Positions 9,096 through 18,436 of a DNA stretch of 64,000 bases are shown here, one piece after another (the first letter of the stretch is position 1; each line of letters opens with the position of its first letter). Position numbers and translations under genes: made by a program. The stretch is from Flavobacteriales bacterium (GTDB lineage Bacteria > Bacteroidota > Bacteroidia > Flavobacteriales_C > GCA-002722245), in assembly GCA_023251095.1 (NCBI GenBank), contig JAHEZL010000009.1:62001-126000 (forward strand), in the 5' to 3' direction. Under the pieces are notes generated by a model that ran no database searches, was not told the DNA's origin, and worked only from the letters and a program-made list of their open reading frames with translations.

Positions 9096-12000
9096 TTACT
9101 TCGCTAAAACCAATTTTACATTTTGAACCTGATCACCGTTTACAATGCGGGCAATATAAATTGCGTCAGCCCAAGAAGATCCATCTACATCAATTTTGTA
9201 AACCTGACCTTCCAAAGTGTTAGCATCAAAAGCAACTTTCATTATAGCTCCTTTCATATCCATGATCTGAACTACTGTTCTTTCAGAACCTGTTGCGGTA
9301 AACACCAAAGTAGTAGTATTGGCAAATGGGTTAGGATAAGCTGTTAAATCAGAAGTTGAAACAACTTCGGCAGCTACATCTGCACCTTCATCTGTTTTAG
9401 AAGATTGGAAGCAAGAAGCATTAACTCCGCAGCTACCTAATTTATCACCATGAGCTAAGTGAGAAGCTACAGCATCAGCAGCAACACACAATGTTTGAAC
9501 TTTGTTGTTACCAGAAGTGTGACAAATCAGCACTTTTGTTCCTTGTCCGATTTTAATTGCATTTCCACCTTGCTCACATCTTACATCAACAGCACAAATA
9601 ACTGCTACATCACTAGCTTTACAACCGTTAGCATCAGTCACATTTAAAGTATAAGTAGTAGTAGCAGAAGGACAAACAGTGTTGTTTGCGCTAGTAGCAC
9701 CATTACTCCAGGAGTAGCTATATGCAGCTGAACCACCATTCACTGAAGAAACCAATGTAGCACAAGCCTGAGGAGCATATCCGTAATACACAGTAGCATT
9801 TGCACCCGCATCAGCTGTTAATACTTGTGGTTGCGACAAAGTAACACTTAAGGCAATGGATTGATTGTTTGCATCGGTTACCGTTACAGTATATGTTCCG
9901 GCAGCTAAACCAGTTGCAGTTGTGCCGGTTTGAACCGGAGAAGTATTCCATGAATAGCTATATGGTAAACATCCACCATTAACGCTTACAGAAGCTTCAC
10001 CATCTTTTTTACCGAAACATGAAACGTTATTTCCGCCAACATAAGTTTTAACAGTTGTTGTACCTTCTAAAGGATTTGGTTGAACGGTTACATTGAAAGA
10101 ACAAGAAGACACATTTCCTGAAGCATCAGTTGCAGTGTAAGTGACTACTGTTGTTCCAACTTCAAAACGATCTCCTGAATTATGATTACTTACTACTGAG
10201 TATGTGCAGTTGTCAGAAATAACCGGTGCATTCCAAGTTACAACTGGAGTACAATCATTTCTTTGTGCAGTTACATTTACATCGCCAGAACATGAAACAG
10301 AAGGAGCGATTTTATCTTCAACTGTTACAATTGCCGCAGAAGAAGAAGAATTTCCGTTTACATCAAGCACCGTTATCACGACAGTATTAGCTCCAACATT
10401 TGAGCAATCAAAAGTTGATTTATCCAATGAAACAGAAGCTATGCCACAAGCATCCGATGAACCATTGTTCAGCTGAGCAGCAGAAATTGAAGCTTGTCCG
10501 TTGGCATCCAATTGAACTGTTAAATTTTGTGCAGAAGCTACTGGAGCCTCAACATCAGAAACAACAACATTGAAAGACACAGAAGTTGAATTTCCGGCCA
10601 AGTCGGTTCCTGTTACAGTAACTACAGTAGTTCCAACTGGGAATAATGATCCGCTAGCAACTGAATAACTCAAAGTACCGCTGCAATTGTCGCTTACACT
10701 AGCTTGGTAAGAAACTACAGCTCCGCATGTACCAGCATCTGTTGTTACTTGAATATCGCCAGCAACTGTAACTACCGGTGCTTCAACATCAGCAACAGTT
10801 CCAACAACAACTTGTTGTACAGCCGCTAAATGACCTTTTGAATCTTTAACCACAGCATTATAAGTACCAGCCACTAAAGCAGTGAACACATTACTTACAG
10901 TAAAAGTAGCAGCACTGTCAATTGAATAGGTAAAAGGACCTTCATTGCCTGCGGTAACATCTAAAGTAATTGTTCCATCGTTTGATCCGATGCAAGACAC
11001 ACTAGATGATGTTGCAGAAAACTCAGGAGCTACGGGAACAAAATTTTGAGAATATTTCAAAACAAAAATTTGGTTTCCATTAAAAGAAGATTGATCGTAA
11101 TCCTGACCGGCGAGGTATAGATTTCCATTATTGTCGACTTCAATATCATATGGAAAAGTTTGGGAATAAGTACTATTAGGATTGGAATATGCCACAGTCC
11201 ATCCTATTGTTCCGTCTGCATTTACTCTAACTGTTTTTGCAGAATAAATGTTGTTGTTCCCCCAATCATATCCTGTTGGATAAGCATTGCCTTGATTGTC
11301 AACAGCCATATCTAATATCCAATTATTTGAAGATTGAGACACAGCAGCTAACCACAGTTGATTTCCGACGGCATCATACTTCACAACATTCCAGTCGTAT
11401 GTACCAGAATTATTATTGTAAGAGTTAATTCCAACCAAAACATTTCCCTGATCATCGGCTTTAAGTGCTCCATAATAATCATACATACCGCCGTCAAATC
11501 TGTTTTCCCACAGCTGATTCAGATTATTATCGTATTTAACTGTTAACTCGTCATAGTAATTGCTGCTGTAGTTATTGTAATCATAAATATAACCCGACAT
11601 AAAAACATCTCCATTAGCATTTACATCAAAACTATTGGCATAACTGTAAAATTGAGTCGTTGAATTCACATTATAAATCTGATACGCCTGTTGAACACCA
11701 TTGGAATTTAATTTTGTAACGCCCATTGTGTTGTATCCGTTCCCGTTATAATTGTATGTCTGAAAAGACGCAAAAAGATTTCCGTTGCTATCGGAATCAA
11801 TAGAACGTAAATACTCATAATAACCACCATCCATTATGTTGGACCACAACAGATTTCCATTAGTATCGTATTTCAAGAAAACCATATCGTAATAATTATT
11901 GTAATTATTATAGTTATATGTGCTTCCTGCCAAAATTACGTTACCGTTTGGTTCAACTACGATACCTGAAAAATCCATATAGTCATATGAACCTGAATCG

Positions 12001-12437
12001 TAAATTTTAGTCCACAACACGTTTCCGTTTGCATCTAATTTGGTTACAAACAAGTCATAGTAATTGTAGTAGTTGTAGTTATTGTTGTAATTGTAAACAT
12101 AACCAGTAATATAAATATTATTAGCTGCATCAACGCCTACACCACCTCTTACATATTCATAAGTTGAATTGTTTTCACTAAAGCTGGTGCTCCATACCAA
12201 TGCACCGGCACTAGTGTATTTAGCTACTAATACTGAGTTTCCGCTTCCAGTGTACATTTCGCCGGCAACACAAACATTACCCCCATTATCAATTGCTAAG
12301 GAGTTGTAATAAGCATTAGCACCATATGAATCGGTACCTGAATTTTTATTGATCCATTCTAAGTTTACCTGGGTAAAAGCCGTTGTGAAGCAACATAATA
12401 GAAATGCTGCGCTCACGATTTTATTTAAATTTCTCAT
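9096..12437 (-). CDS. Large T9SS-secreted surface protein: beta-propeller, SprB and HYR repeats, sorting domain
   Basis: 1113 residues. The signal peptide ends near residue 22. Residues about 25-465 hold roughly seven SBBP-like propeller blades, each with a D-x-x-G-N-x-(Y/L/V) turn, several carrying Tyr/Asn-only stretches such as YNYNNNYNYYNYY. An SprB-type repeat follows (CIGSNDGTITLDV), then HYR domains (about 545-790; VEAPVV, GTTVVTVTGTD). Two more SprB-like units come next (about 805-945; CFGKKDGEASV, GLAAGTYTVTVTDAN) and a Cys-rich KVLICHTSGNNK...HLAHGDKLGSCG block. The C-terminus is a T9SS type A sorting domain (AYPNPFANTTTLVF to KLVLAK). Probably exported across the outer membrane and anchored or released there. 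Ligand unknown. Confidence 0.88.
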   Translation of the reverse strand: MRNLNKIVSAAFLLCCFTTAFTQVNLEWINKNSGTDSYGANAYYNSLAIDNGGNVCVAGEMYTGSGNSVLVAKYTSAGALVWSTSFSENNSTYEYVRGGVGVDAANNIYITGYVYNYNNNYNYYNYYDLFVTKLDANGNVLWTKIYDSGSYDYMDFSGIVVEPNGNVILAGSTYNYNNYNNYYDMVFLKYDTNGNLLWSNIMDGGYYEYLRSIDSDSNGNLFASFQTYNYNGNGYNTMGVTKLNSNGVQQAYQIYNVNSTTQFYSYANSFDVNANGDVFMSGYIYDYNNYSSNYYDELTVKYDNNLNQLWENRFDGGMYDYYGALKADDQGNVLVGINSYNNNSGTYDWNVVKYDAVGNQLWLAAVSQSSNNWILDMAVDNQGNAYPTGYDWGNNNIYSAKTVRVNADGTIGWTVAYSNPNSTYSQTFPYDIEVDNNGNLYLAGQDYDQSSFNGNQIFVLKYSQNFVPVAPEFSATSSSVSCIGSNDGTITLDVTAGNEGPFTYSIDSAATFTVSNVFTALVAGTYNAVVKDSKGHLAAVQQVVVGTVADVEAPVVTVAGDIQVTTDAGTCGAVVSYQASVSDNCSGTLSYSVASGSLFPVGTTVVTVTGTDLAGNSTSVSFNVVVSDVEAPVASAQNLTVQLDANGQASISAAQLNNGSSDACGIASVSLDKSTFDCSNVGANTVVITVLDVNGNSSSSAAIVTVEDKIAPSVSCSGDVNVTAQRNDCTPVVTWNAPVISDNCTYSVVSNHNSGDRFEVGTTVVTYTATDASGNVSSCSFNVTVQPNPLEGTTTVKTYVGGNNVSCFGKKDGEASVSVNGGCLPYSYSWNTSPVQTGTTATGLAAGTYTVTVTDANNQSIALSVTLSQPQVLTADAGANATVYYGYAPQACATLVSSVNGGSAAYSYSWSNGATSANNTVCPSATTTYTLNVTDANGCKASDVAVICAVDVRCEQGGNAIKIGQGTKVLICHTSGNNKVQTLCVAADAVASHLAHGDKLGSCGVNASCFQSSKTDEGADVAAEVVSTSDLTAYPNPFANTTTLVFTATGSERTVVQIMDMKGAIMKVAFDANTLEGQVYKIDVDGSSWADAIYIARIVNGDQVQNVKLVLAK

Positions 12438-12439
12438 GA

Positions 12440-12817
12440 TTAACGTACAATTAGGTTAATTAATTCGATTGTGTAAGATCCAGCTTTAGGAAGTGGTTTG
12501 CTGAATTCGGAAGTCGCATGTTCACAATCCCCAACTACTGTATTATCCGCTTGCAATGCATGCGGACGAGGAGGAATTACAAACAGTATTTTTCCGTTTT
12601 CATCCTTAACCTGAATAGAATAAGATGCAGAAACAACCTTGTTTGTTGAATTGTCAACTTTCAAGAAAAGGAAGTTGGTTCCTTTGCAATCAGAAATTTG
12701 ATAAGATAGAGAAACGCCTTTCTCCGTTTTTAATTCTTGCCATGTGGTAGACGTTTGCGCAAAGGCAAACTGACACATGAACACACAGCATAGCAGTGGT
12801 AGTTTTACTAAGTTCAT
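12440..12817 (-). CDS. Small secreted protein cotranscribed with the T9SS protein
   Basis: 125 residues with a signal peptide (to about residue 20, QFAFAQ). The mature part is beta-rich with two Cys (SDCKGTNFLFLKVDN and VVGDCEHATSEF) that could form a disulfide. No sorting domain and no membrane segment. It ends 2 bases before the large T9SS gene, so the two are one operon. The product may assist or bind the large protein, but no family is recognised and this is only a guess from position. Confidence 0.7.
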   Translation of the reverse strand: MNLVKLPLLCCVFMCQFAFAQTSTTWQELKTEKGVSLSYQISDCKGTNFLFLKVDNSTNKVVSASYSIQVKDENGKILFVIPPRPHALQADNTVVGDCEHATSEFSKPLPKAGSYTIELINLIVR

Positions 12818-13033
12818 AGATTAGGTTTTAAAAATAAATTAAGTTGGTACCCGCGGCGAATGTAAAATTAAAATAGAGGATAAAGCATGCGGAAAGACAA
12901 AACGAAAGAAATCTATGCACAGTAAAACTACCCGATTAAAGCAATAAAATCTTCGAAACGATTTTTATAGGAGATTAACGGCAGGAATGCAGAGACTAAA
13001 ACTTGAAGTTATTAAATGAAAACTTTTTGGAAA

Positions 13034-13279
13034 TTATTCTACATCCACTGCTTCAATCTTTAAAACTTCAGGAACATCTCTTCTAATGTTTTCCTCAATG
13101 CCAGCCTTGAAAGTCATGCGGTTCATGGAACAACCTTTGCATGCGCCGAGAAATTCCAGTTTGAGATTATAATCGGGAGTAAATTCAACCACACGAACAT
13201 CACCGCCATCAGCTTTTAAAAAGGGACGAATCTTTTCCAATGAATCTTCCACTCTTTTTATTAATTCCTGATGGCTCAT
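13034..13279 (-). CDS. Nfu-type iron-sulfur carrier (NifU C-terminal domain)
   Basis: 81 residues consisting of the NifU C-terminal domain alone. DGGDVRVVEF is followed by the CxxC pair Cys47-Cys50 (GACKGCSMNRMTFKAG), which holds a [4Fe-4S] cluster at a dimer interface. It delivers clusters to apo-enzymes in the cytoplasm. It starts 3 bases after the mrp stop, so the two Fe-S carrier genes form an operon. Likely clients nearby include the CPGC-containing KorB, although that is inference. Confidence 0.92.
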   Translation of the reverse strand: MSHQELIKRVEDSLEKIRPFLKADGGDVRVVEFTPDYNLKLEFLGACKGCSMNRMTFKAGIEENIRRDVPEVLKIEAVDVE

Positions 13280-13282
13280 AGA

Positions 13283-14383
13283 CTAATGATTTAATTTCAA
13301 AATTTTGGTGGGCTCCTGATTGGCATTTCTGCTGGCTACTGCAGCTTCAACATTGGCTACCATTTCCATAAATGCTTTTGCTTGCGGAGTGTCTTCCTGT
13401 AAAACTGCCGGACGACCTGCTTCTCCCGATTCGCAAATACTTTGCACTAATGGAATTTGAGCGAGCAAAGGCAAACCTAATTTTTCGGCCAAAGCAACAC
13501 CGCCACCATTTCCGAAAATAAAATATTTATTGTTCGGCAATTCTGCCGGAGTGAAATAGGCCATATTTTCAACGATCCCTAAAACAGGAACATTGATGGA
13601 ATCCATTTTAAACATCGCCACTCCCTTACGCACATCAGCCAAAGCAATGCCCTGCGGAGTAGTAACGATAACCGCACCTGTAACAGGAACGGTTTGCACC
13701 AAAGACAAATGAATATCGCCGGTACCCGGAGGAAGATCGATTAGTAAATAATCCAGTTCACCCCAGTAAGCCTCGGTAAACATTTGTCCCATGGCACGTG
13801 AAGCCATCGGTCCGCGCCAGGCGATGGCCTGATCGGCATTGGCAAAAAAACCAATCGATAACATTTTCACACCATAATTGGTCACAGGCTTGATCCATGT
13901 TTTACCGTCTTTTTCAAAAGCTTCGGGTTTTTCATCCATGCAATCAAACATGAGCGGCATGGACGGACCGTAAATATCCGCATCTACCAATCCTACTTTA
14001 TATCCTTTTTGGGCGAGTCCCACTGCGAGATTCGCAGTAACTGTTGATTTCCCTACTCCGCCTTTTCCGGAAGAAACGGCAATAATATTTTTAACGTTCG
14101 GCAATACTTTTCTTTGTTCGGCAGGACGGTCAACAGGCAAGGGAATTACATCCACTTCCACCTGAATATCTTTCCCGATAAAGCGCTGAATAGCAAACTC
14201 ACAAGCCTCCTGCATCTTCTTTTTATTGTGCATCGCAGGATTGTGAACCTTAACGGAAAAAGATATTTTATTATCGGCGATAACGATATTGGAAACCAGA
14301 TCCAACTGAACAAGGTCCTTCTTTAAATCGGGTTCCTGAACGGAAGCCAATGCTTCCAGTATTTTTTCTTTTGAAATGCTCAT
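13283..14383 (-). CDS. mrp: Mrp/ApbC P-loop ATPase, iron-sulfur cluster carrier
   Basis: 366 residues. The N-terminal MIP18/DUF59 domain (about 1-85; ALASVQEPDLKKDLVQLDLV) is followed by a deviant Walker A SSGKGGVGKSTVTANLAVGLA, LVDADIYGPS and LLIDLPPGTGDIHLS. These features define the Mrp/NBP35 family, which binds and transfers Fe-S clusters in the cytoplasm. I do not see the canonical paired CxxC near the C-terminus: the Cys residues visible are isolated (for example FDCMDE, QSICES). It is coupled to the Nfu gene downstream. Confidence 0.92.
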   Translation of the reverse strand: MSISKEKILEALASVQEPDLKKDLVQLDLVSNIVIADNKISFSVKVHNPAMHNKKKMQEACEFAIQRFIGKDIQVEVDVIPLPVDRPAEQRKVLPNVKNIIAVSSGKGGVGKSTVTANLAVGLAQKGYKVGLVDADIYGPSMPLMFDCMDEKPEAFEKDGKTWIKPVTNYGVKMLSIGFFANADQAIAWRGPMASRAMGQMFTEAYWGELDYLLIDLPPGTGDIHLSLVQTVPVTGAVIVTTPQGIALADVRKGVAMFKMDSINVPVLGIVENMAYFTPAELPNNKYFIFGNGGGVALAEKLGLPLLAQIPLVQSICESGEAGRPAVLQEDTPQAKAFMEMVANVEAAVASRNANQEPTKILKLNH

Positions 14384-14446
14384 GATTCGCTTTGAGCTCC
14401 AAATTTAGTAATTGTAAGTTATTATTTAGAATTATTCTAAGGAGAA

Positions 14447-14824
14447 TTACAAGGCTAGTTCAATGGTGGGATCCCAAAACACTTTTTTAAAATTTAAAAC
14501 CTGATCTTTTTTCACTTTAATTCCTTCTGCTTCCAGCTTTTTCTGCATGGACGAAGAAGGCGAGAAATGATGTTTTCCTGTGAGCAATCCATCACGGTTC
14601 ACCACACGATGCGCAGGAACAACGGGCTTTTTCGTGTGAGATGTATTCATTGCGTAGCCCACGCTACGCGATGCTTTTGGAGCAGAAAGATATTTTGCAA
14701 TGGCGCCATACGAAGTGACTCTGCCTTTGGGAATCAATCGGACTACCTGATAAACCTGAAGAAAAAAATCTTCATTTTCTCCTTTCACTTTGGATATTTT
14801 TTCTTTTGATTTTTTAATTCCCAT
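14447..14824 (-). CDS. Alkyltransferase-like DNA repair protein (MGMT fold, Cys replaced by Ala)
   Basis: 125 residues. FFLQVYQVVRLIPKGRVTSYGAIA and the arginine-finger region ASRSVGYAMN are from the MGMT/Ada DNA-binding domain. The active-site PCHRV is PAHRV here (VVPAHRVVNRDG), so the methyl-accepting cysteine is absent. Such alkyltransferase-like (ATL) proteins bind O6-alkylguanine and hand it to nucleotide excision repair rather than repairing it themselves. The N-terminus is Lys-rich (MGIKKSKEKISKVKGENED). It overlaps the end of the upstream oxidoreductase gene by 11 bases, so it is in the same minus-strand operon. Confidence 0.88.
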   Translation of the reverse strand: MGIKKSKEKISKVKGENEDFFLQVYQVVRLIPKGRVTSYGAIAKYLSAPKASRSVGYAMNTSHTKKPVVPAHRVVNRDGLLTGKHHFSPSSSMQKKLEAEGIKVKKDQVLNFKKVFWDPTIELAL

Positions 14825-15773
14825 TGCCTATCTGCTCATAAAATACAGCCATTTCGGCTTGTTGAGCAATGGTTAAGAAACGCTTATAATCCTCTTGTAA
14901 AAACGCTTTGGTTTGAAGATATAAGCCCGGTTTAAACTCAACATCCAAAGAATTGTCAACCTCTGCTTTAACAACTGCCACACTGCCCTTATTTTGAACA
15001 TGCAACTCTTCCATCGGTTTAAAATACAATCTGTAATTATCGGTCAAAATCTCTACAGCCCATCTTCCCGGCGCAGCCCAGTTAGCGCTGTAAGAAAATA
15101 AAATTCCTTTGTCCGTAGAACCCGCTCCGTAAAAAATTGCTTTGTTGTGCCATGATAATTTACCCCCTGCAAAAGATTTCATTTCTTGGGGTTTACCTCC
15201 CAGATAAAAAGCCAAATCGATAGGATGTGTTGAACACACAAACAACCAGTTGTTTTTAACAATTTCTTTTGTGGCCAATGTCTCCAGCTTATGAGACCAT
15301 TCCGTAAATTCAAATTGAAAAGATTTTACTCCTCCGTCTTTTGCAATTATTTTTTCTGCTTCTAAAACCGATGAATAAAATCTTCTGTTATAGGCCAGTA
15401 AAACATCGGCCTTATATTTTGAAGTTTCAGCAGCAAGGAGCTCAATTTCCTGAACATTCAAGCCTCCCGGTTTTTCCAGCAACACTTTACGCAAGCCTTT
15501 GCTTAAAATAGAAATGGTAACGTCTTTTAGTTTTTCTGCACCAACCGCTACTATTGCCGAATCAAAATCGGCTAAGGAATTTTCAGCAACAAATTTTTCT
15601 ATCCCGCCAACACACACTTTCAATCCCGTTGCTTTTTCGAATGAAAGCGCATTTTCAATACCTCTTCCAACAACAACTGTTGTACAATTTAAAGCAGAGA
15701 GAACTTTTAAATAGTCCATTGCCATTTGTGTTGTACCAATCAACAACACTTTTTTATTTAAGTGATCGGACAT
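14814..15773 (-). CDS. Gfo/Idh/MocA-family oxidoreductase (second of a pair)
   Basis: 319 residues. An N-terminal Rossmann strand (KKVLLIGTTQMAMDYLKVL) lacks the ideal GxGxxG. The family signature EKPGG (KVLLEKPGGLNVQEIELL) and the catalytic-loop AYNRRFYSSV are present. A C-terminal alpha/beta substrate domain follows. Members oxidise, reduce or epimerise sugars with NAD(P), often for surface polysaccharides. The degenerate nucleotide loop may change cofactor use. It overlaps both neighbours by 11-16 bases. The substrate is unknown. Confidence 0.8.
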   Translation of the reverse strand: MSDHLNKKVLLIGTTQMAMDYLKVLSALNCTTVVVGRGIENALSFEKATGLKVCVGGIEKFVAENSLADFDSAIVAVGAEKLKDVTISILSKGLRKVLLEKPGGLNVQEIELLAAETSKYKADVLLAYNRRFYSSVLEAEKIIAKDGGVKSFQFEFTEWSHKLETLATKEIVKNNWLFVCSTHPIDLAFYLGGKPQEMKSFAGGKLSWHNKAIFYGAGSTDKGILFSYSANWAAPGRWAVEILTDNYRLYFKPMEELHVQNKGSVAVVKAEVDNSLDVEFKPGLYLQTKAFLQEDYKRFLTIAQQAEMAVFYEQIGNGN

Positions 15774-16726
15774 TTTATGATTTTTTCAGATGAGTGTTCT
15801 TGTAAGTACGAAGTAATCGGAGCCAGAAATATTTTATGCAATTCTACCGACTCTTCAAATGGTGTTAAGTGGCAATCACCTGTTGTGATTATCGACTCTG
15901 CAAGCTCCGTTGATAATTCGCTTTGGAATTTAATACGGAACGGTAGTGCTACCCAATCTCCTTTTGTTTCAGGAGATTTAATCCATGCTTTTCCGGTTCC
16001 GTTCAAAGGATCGATGATGTAGGTTTTACCGGTGGTTTGAATGGTAATTATCGACTCTGTTGGCGTGTTCTCCACAGAAGTCACTAAAAAATGATTGCCC
16101 TCTGTATCTACTCCTTTTATTGATCCTTCAAACTCAACGTATCCATTTCTTTTTGCCGGAAATGATTTTGCAATGCAATGTTTTAAAGTAACATTTTTAT
16201 TGCCTGACATAAAAACGAAAAGATCCAGATAATGAATCGTATTACAACCTAAACCCCATGAATTTCCAACGGCTGAAAATGAAATTTTACCTTGTATTTC
16301 GCTTCTAATCTGTTGATACAATTCATTCATTCTCATACAACAATTCACCCATGTTTTGACCTTGCGTTCTTTAAGAATTTTAACGGCTACATCATACTCG
16401 TCCACAGATGGAAAAAGCACTTTTTCCAAAACCATATATTTTACTTCGCAGTGAGCAAGCAGATTTTGTATGGCCTCAAGCCTATGAAAGGAGTTAGTAG
16501 CAATAATTACCAAATCCAGTTTTTTGGTTTTTATTTCAGCAATACTCTGAACAAAAAAAACGGTTTTTGTTTCAGATCGCACTTCATTATAGCGAGATTC
16601 AGCGGTTTTTAAGGAATCCACGGAAGGATCGACAACCCAAATTTCAGCTGAAAAATTTGATTTTGCCACACCCTGTAAATGCCTGCTTCCTAATTGTCCG
16701 GCACCAATAACAGCAAGTTGAAACAT
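15758..16726 (-). CDS. Gfo/Idh/MocA-family oxidoreductase (first of a pair)
   Basis: 322 residues. The N-terminus FQLAVIGAGQLGSRHLQGVAKS has an intact GxGxxG-type dinucleotide loop. VLEKVLF occupies the EKP position (Val instead of Pro), and NNCMRM-like catalytic-loop residues (TWVNCCMRMNELYQQ) follow. It overlaps the next oxidoreductase by 16 bases. Two divergent members in tandem are reminiscent of sugar-modification loci for LPS or glycoprotein glycans. The weak EKP motif makes the reaction uncertain. Confidence 0.75.
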   Translation of the reverse strand: MFQLAVIGAGQLGSRHLQGVAKSNFSAEIWVVDPSVDSLKTAESRYNEVRSETKTVFFVQSIAEIKTKKLDLVIIATNSFHRLEAIQNLLAHCEVKYMVLEKVLFPSVDEYDVAVKILKERKVKTWVNCCMRMNELYQQIRSEIQGKISFSAVGNSWGLGCNTIHYLDLFVFMSGNKNVTLKHCIAKSFPAKRNGYVEFEGSIKGVDTEGNHFLVTSVENTPTESIITIQTTGKTYIIDPLNGTGKAWIKSPETKGDWVALPFRIKFQSELSTELAESIITTGDCHLTPFEESVELHKIFLAPITSYLQEHSSEKIIKCPIT

Positions 16727-16770
16727 AGAGAAAAAATTATCGGATAAAAGTAAATAAATAAAGAGAGCAA

Positions 16771-17451
16771 CTAGGGTATAAAGGAAATAAATTTGATTTT
16801 TTTTCCTTCGCTCAGCCAGCGTTTTTCATAATAGGTTTTAATCTCCAGATCTTTCACCAACGGCGCATCGCCCAAGGAAGGCAACAATTCTTCATAAATA
16901 TTGGCCGAATCCACTTCTACTTTCAATTTCCCTTCTGCCACCATTTCTTTGGTGAATTCATACAATAAATCACTGTCGGATTTTAAATTTATTTTTCCTC
17001 CCGCTTTCATAATTTTTCGATAGCGGTTTAAAAACATTTCACCGGTTAGTCTTTTGCGCGGTCGCTCTTTCTGCGGGTCGGCAAAGGTGATCCATATTTC
17101 ACTCACTTCATCGGCTGCAAAAAGCTGAGTGATGAAATCAATTCTCGTACGCACAAAGCCAACATTGTTCATTTTATTTTCCAAAGCGTATTTCGCCCCG
17201 TGCCACAAGCGATTGCCTTTGATATCCACCCCTAAAAAATTTTTATCGGGATAGTTTTTTGCCAGTCCAACGGTGTATTCTCCCTTGCCGCAAGCCAGTT
17301 CCAACACTATCGGATTTTCATTCTTAAAAAATTCTTTGTGCCACTTTCCTTTCAATGGAAAGGAATCCTGCATCGCCTGTTCAGTGGTAGGTTTTGCAAC
17401 ATTGTCAAAGGTTTCCACATCTGCAAAACGCTGTAACTTTCTTTTCGCCAT
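16771..17451 (-). CDS. trmB: tRNA (guanine-N7-)-methyltransferase
   Basis: 226 residues. The SAM-binding loop VLELACGKGEYTVGLA, the acidic strand FLGVDIKGNRLWHGAKYALEN and the family motif ITFADPQKERPRKRLTGEMFL (equivalent to the usual F-x-DPW-x-K-x-RH-x-K-R-R) identify TrmB. It forms m7G46 in the variable loop of tRNAs. The motif has DPQ rather than DPW, which is common in Bacteroidota sequences I recall. It is divergent from the glycosyltransferase gene to the right. Confidence 0.93.
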   Translation of the reverse strand: MAKRKLQRFADVETFDNVAKPTTEQAMQDSFPLKGKWHKEFFKNENPIVLELACGKGEYTVGLAKNYPDKNFLGVDIKGNRLWHGAKYALENKMNNVGFVRTRIDFITQLFAADEVSEIWITFADPQKERPRKRLTGEMFLNRYRKIMKAGGKINLKSDSDLLYEFTKEMVAEGKLKVEVDSANIYEELLPSLGDAPLVKDLEIKTYYEKRWLSEGKKIKFISFIP

Positions 17452-17494
17452 TAATCTTACTAATTTGCGCTAAATTAGAAAAGACTTTTCGCTT

Positions 17495-18436
17495 CTGAAG
17501 AAAAAAAAGAAAATACTCATTGCGCCGCTTAACTGGGGACTCGGACACGCAACGCGTTGCATCCCGATCATCCGTGAACAACTCGCGCTCGGTAATGAAA
17601 TCATTATTGCTGCCGACGGCGGACCATTGGCTTTGCTGCAACAAAGTTTTCCCGAAAGCCAATTCATCGTTTTAAAAGGAACTCAGATTTCTTATTCCAG
17701 ATGGATGGTTTTGTCGATGATGCTTCAAGTGCCAAAAATTTTATTTTCCGTTTTTAAAGAACATCAACAACTCAAAAAAATTATTGAAGAACATAAAATT
17801 GATATGGTCATTTCCGACAACCGTTACGGACTCTGGAATAAAAATATCGAGTCGCTTTTCATCACACATCAAATCAATATTCAAGCTCCTGTTTTTGAAA
17901 AATTATTGTTCAGGATAAATTCATGGTTTATTGCAAAGTATGATGAATGTTGGGTTCCCGACTATGAAGGAGAAAATAATTTATCGGGAGATTTGTCGCA
18001 TCCGAAAAATGAATTTTACAAAAAAAACTTCCCGGAAAACATAAAATACATTGGGCCGCAATCACGATTCACCAAAGGAATTCAAACAGAAGAAAAAATT
18101 TATGAAGCTGTTGGAATTGTATCTGGACCCGAACCGCAACGCACTTTATTTTTTGAAAAACTACAAAATGATTTTAAAAAAATAAATGGGAAAACGTTAA
18201 TTATTTCGGGACATCCCGAGATAGTGAAAAAAATTGAAGATCGAAATATCACCATTGTAAATCATTTGAACGACGATGCATTTTTAAGCGCTCTTTACGC
18301 TGCAAAAAAAATTATTTGCCGCTCGGGATATTCCACCATTATGGATTTACATGTGTTGGGTTTAAATGCCAAATACATTCCCACTCCCGGACAAACAGAA
18401 CAGGAATATCTTGCTGAAAAATTAAGGAGCCGGTAA
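17495..18436 (+). CDS. MurG-like glycosyltransferase, non-canonical start and short C-terminus
   Basis: About 314 residues. The conserved N-terminus KILIAPLNWGLGHATRC lies upstream of the first TTG (17627), so the gene must start earlier. The frame opens after TAA 17471-17473 and contains no ATG, GTG or TTG before this motif. CTG at 17495 or ATT at 17474 are the only near-cognate options. The C-terminal donor site reads IICRSGYSTIMDLHVLGLNAKYIPTPGQTEQEYLA, as in GT-B family 28-like transferases. The protein then stops soon after this motif, where I would expect a few dozen more residues. Either it is real with an unusual start or it is a decaying gene. Its end overlaps the convergent barrel gene by 15 bases. 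Confidence 0.6.
   Translation: MKKKKKILIAPLNWGLGHATRCIPIIREQLALGNEIIIAADGGPLALLQQSFPESQFIVLKGTQISYSRWMVLSMMLQVPKILFSVFKEHQQLKKIIEEHKIDMVISDNRYGLWNKNIESLFITHQINIQAPVFEKLLFRINSWFIAKYDECWVPDYEGENNLSGDLSHPKNEFYKKNFPENIKYIGPQSRFTKGIQTEEKIYEAVGIVSGPEPQRTLFFEKLQNDFKKINGKTLIISGHPEIVKKIEDRNITIVNHLNDDAFLSALYAAKKIICRSGYSTIMDLHVLGLNAKYIPTPGQTEQEYLAEKLRSR

Noticed and set aside
11880-12130. Repetitive TAATTGTAGTTGTA-like tract, considered as a CRISPR or satellite array
   Set aside because: It is coding sequence for Tyr/Asn-rich propeller blades. The repeats are not equal in length and have no spacer pattern.
17405-17667. Two minus-strand frames (85 and 65 residues) upstream of trmB
   Set aside because: They overlap trmB or the conserved N-terminus of the glycosyltransferase on the opposite strand and show no motifs.
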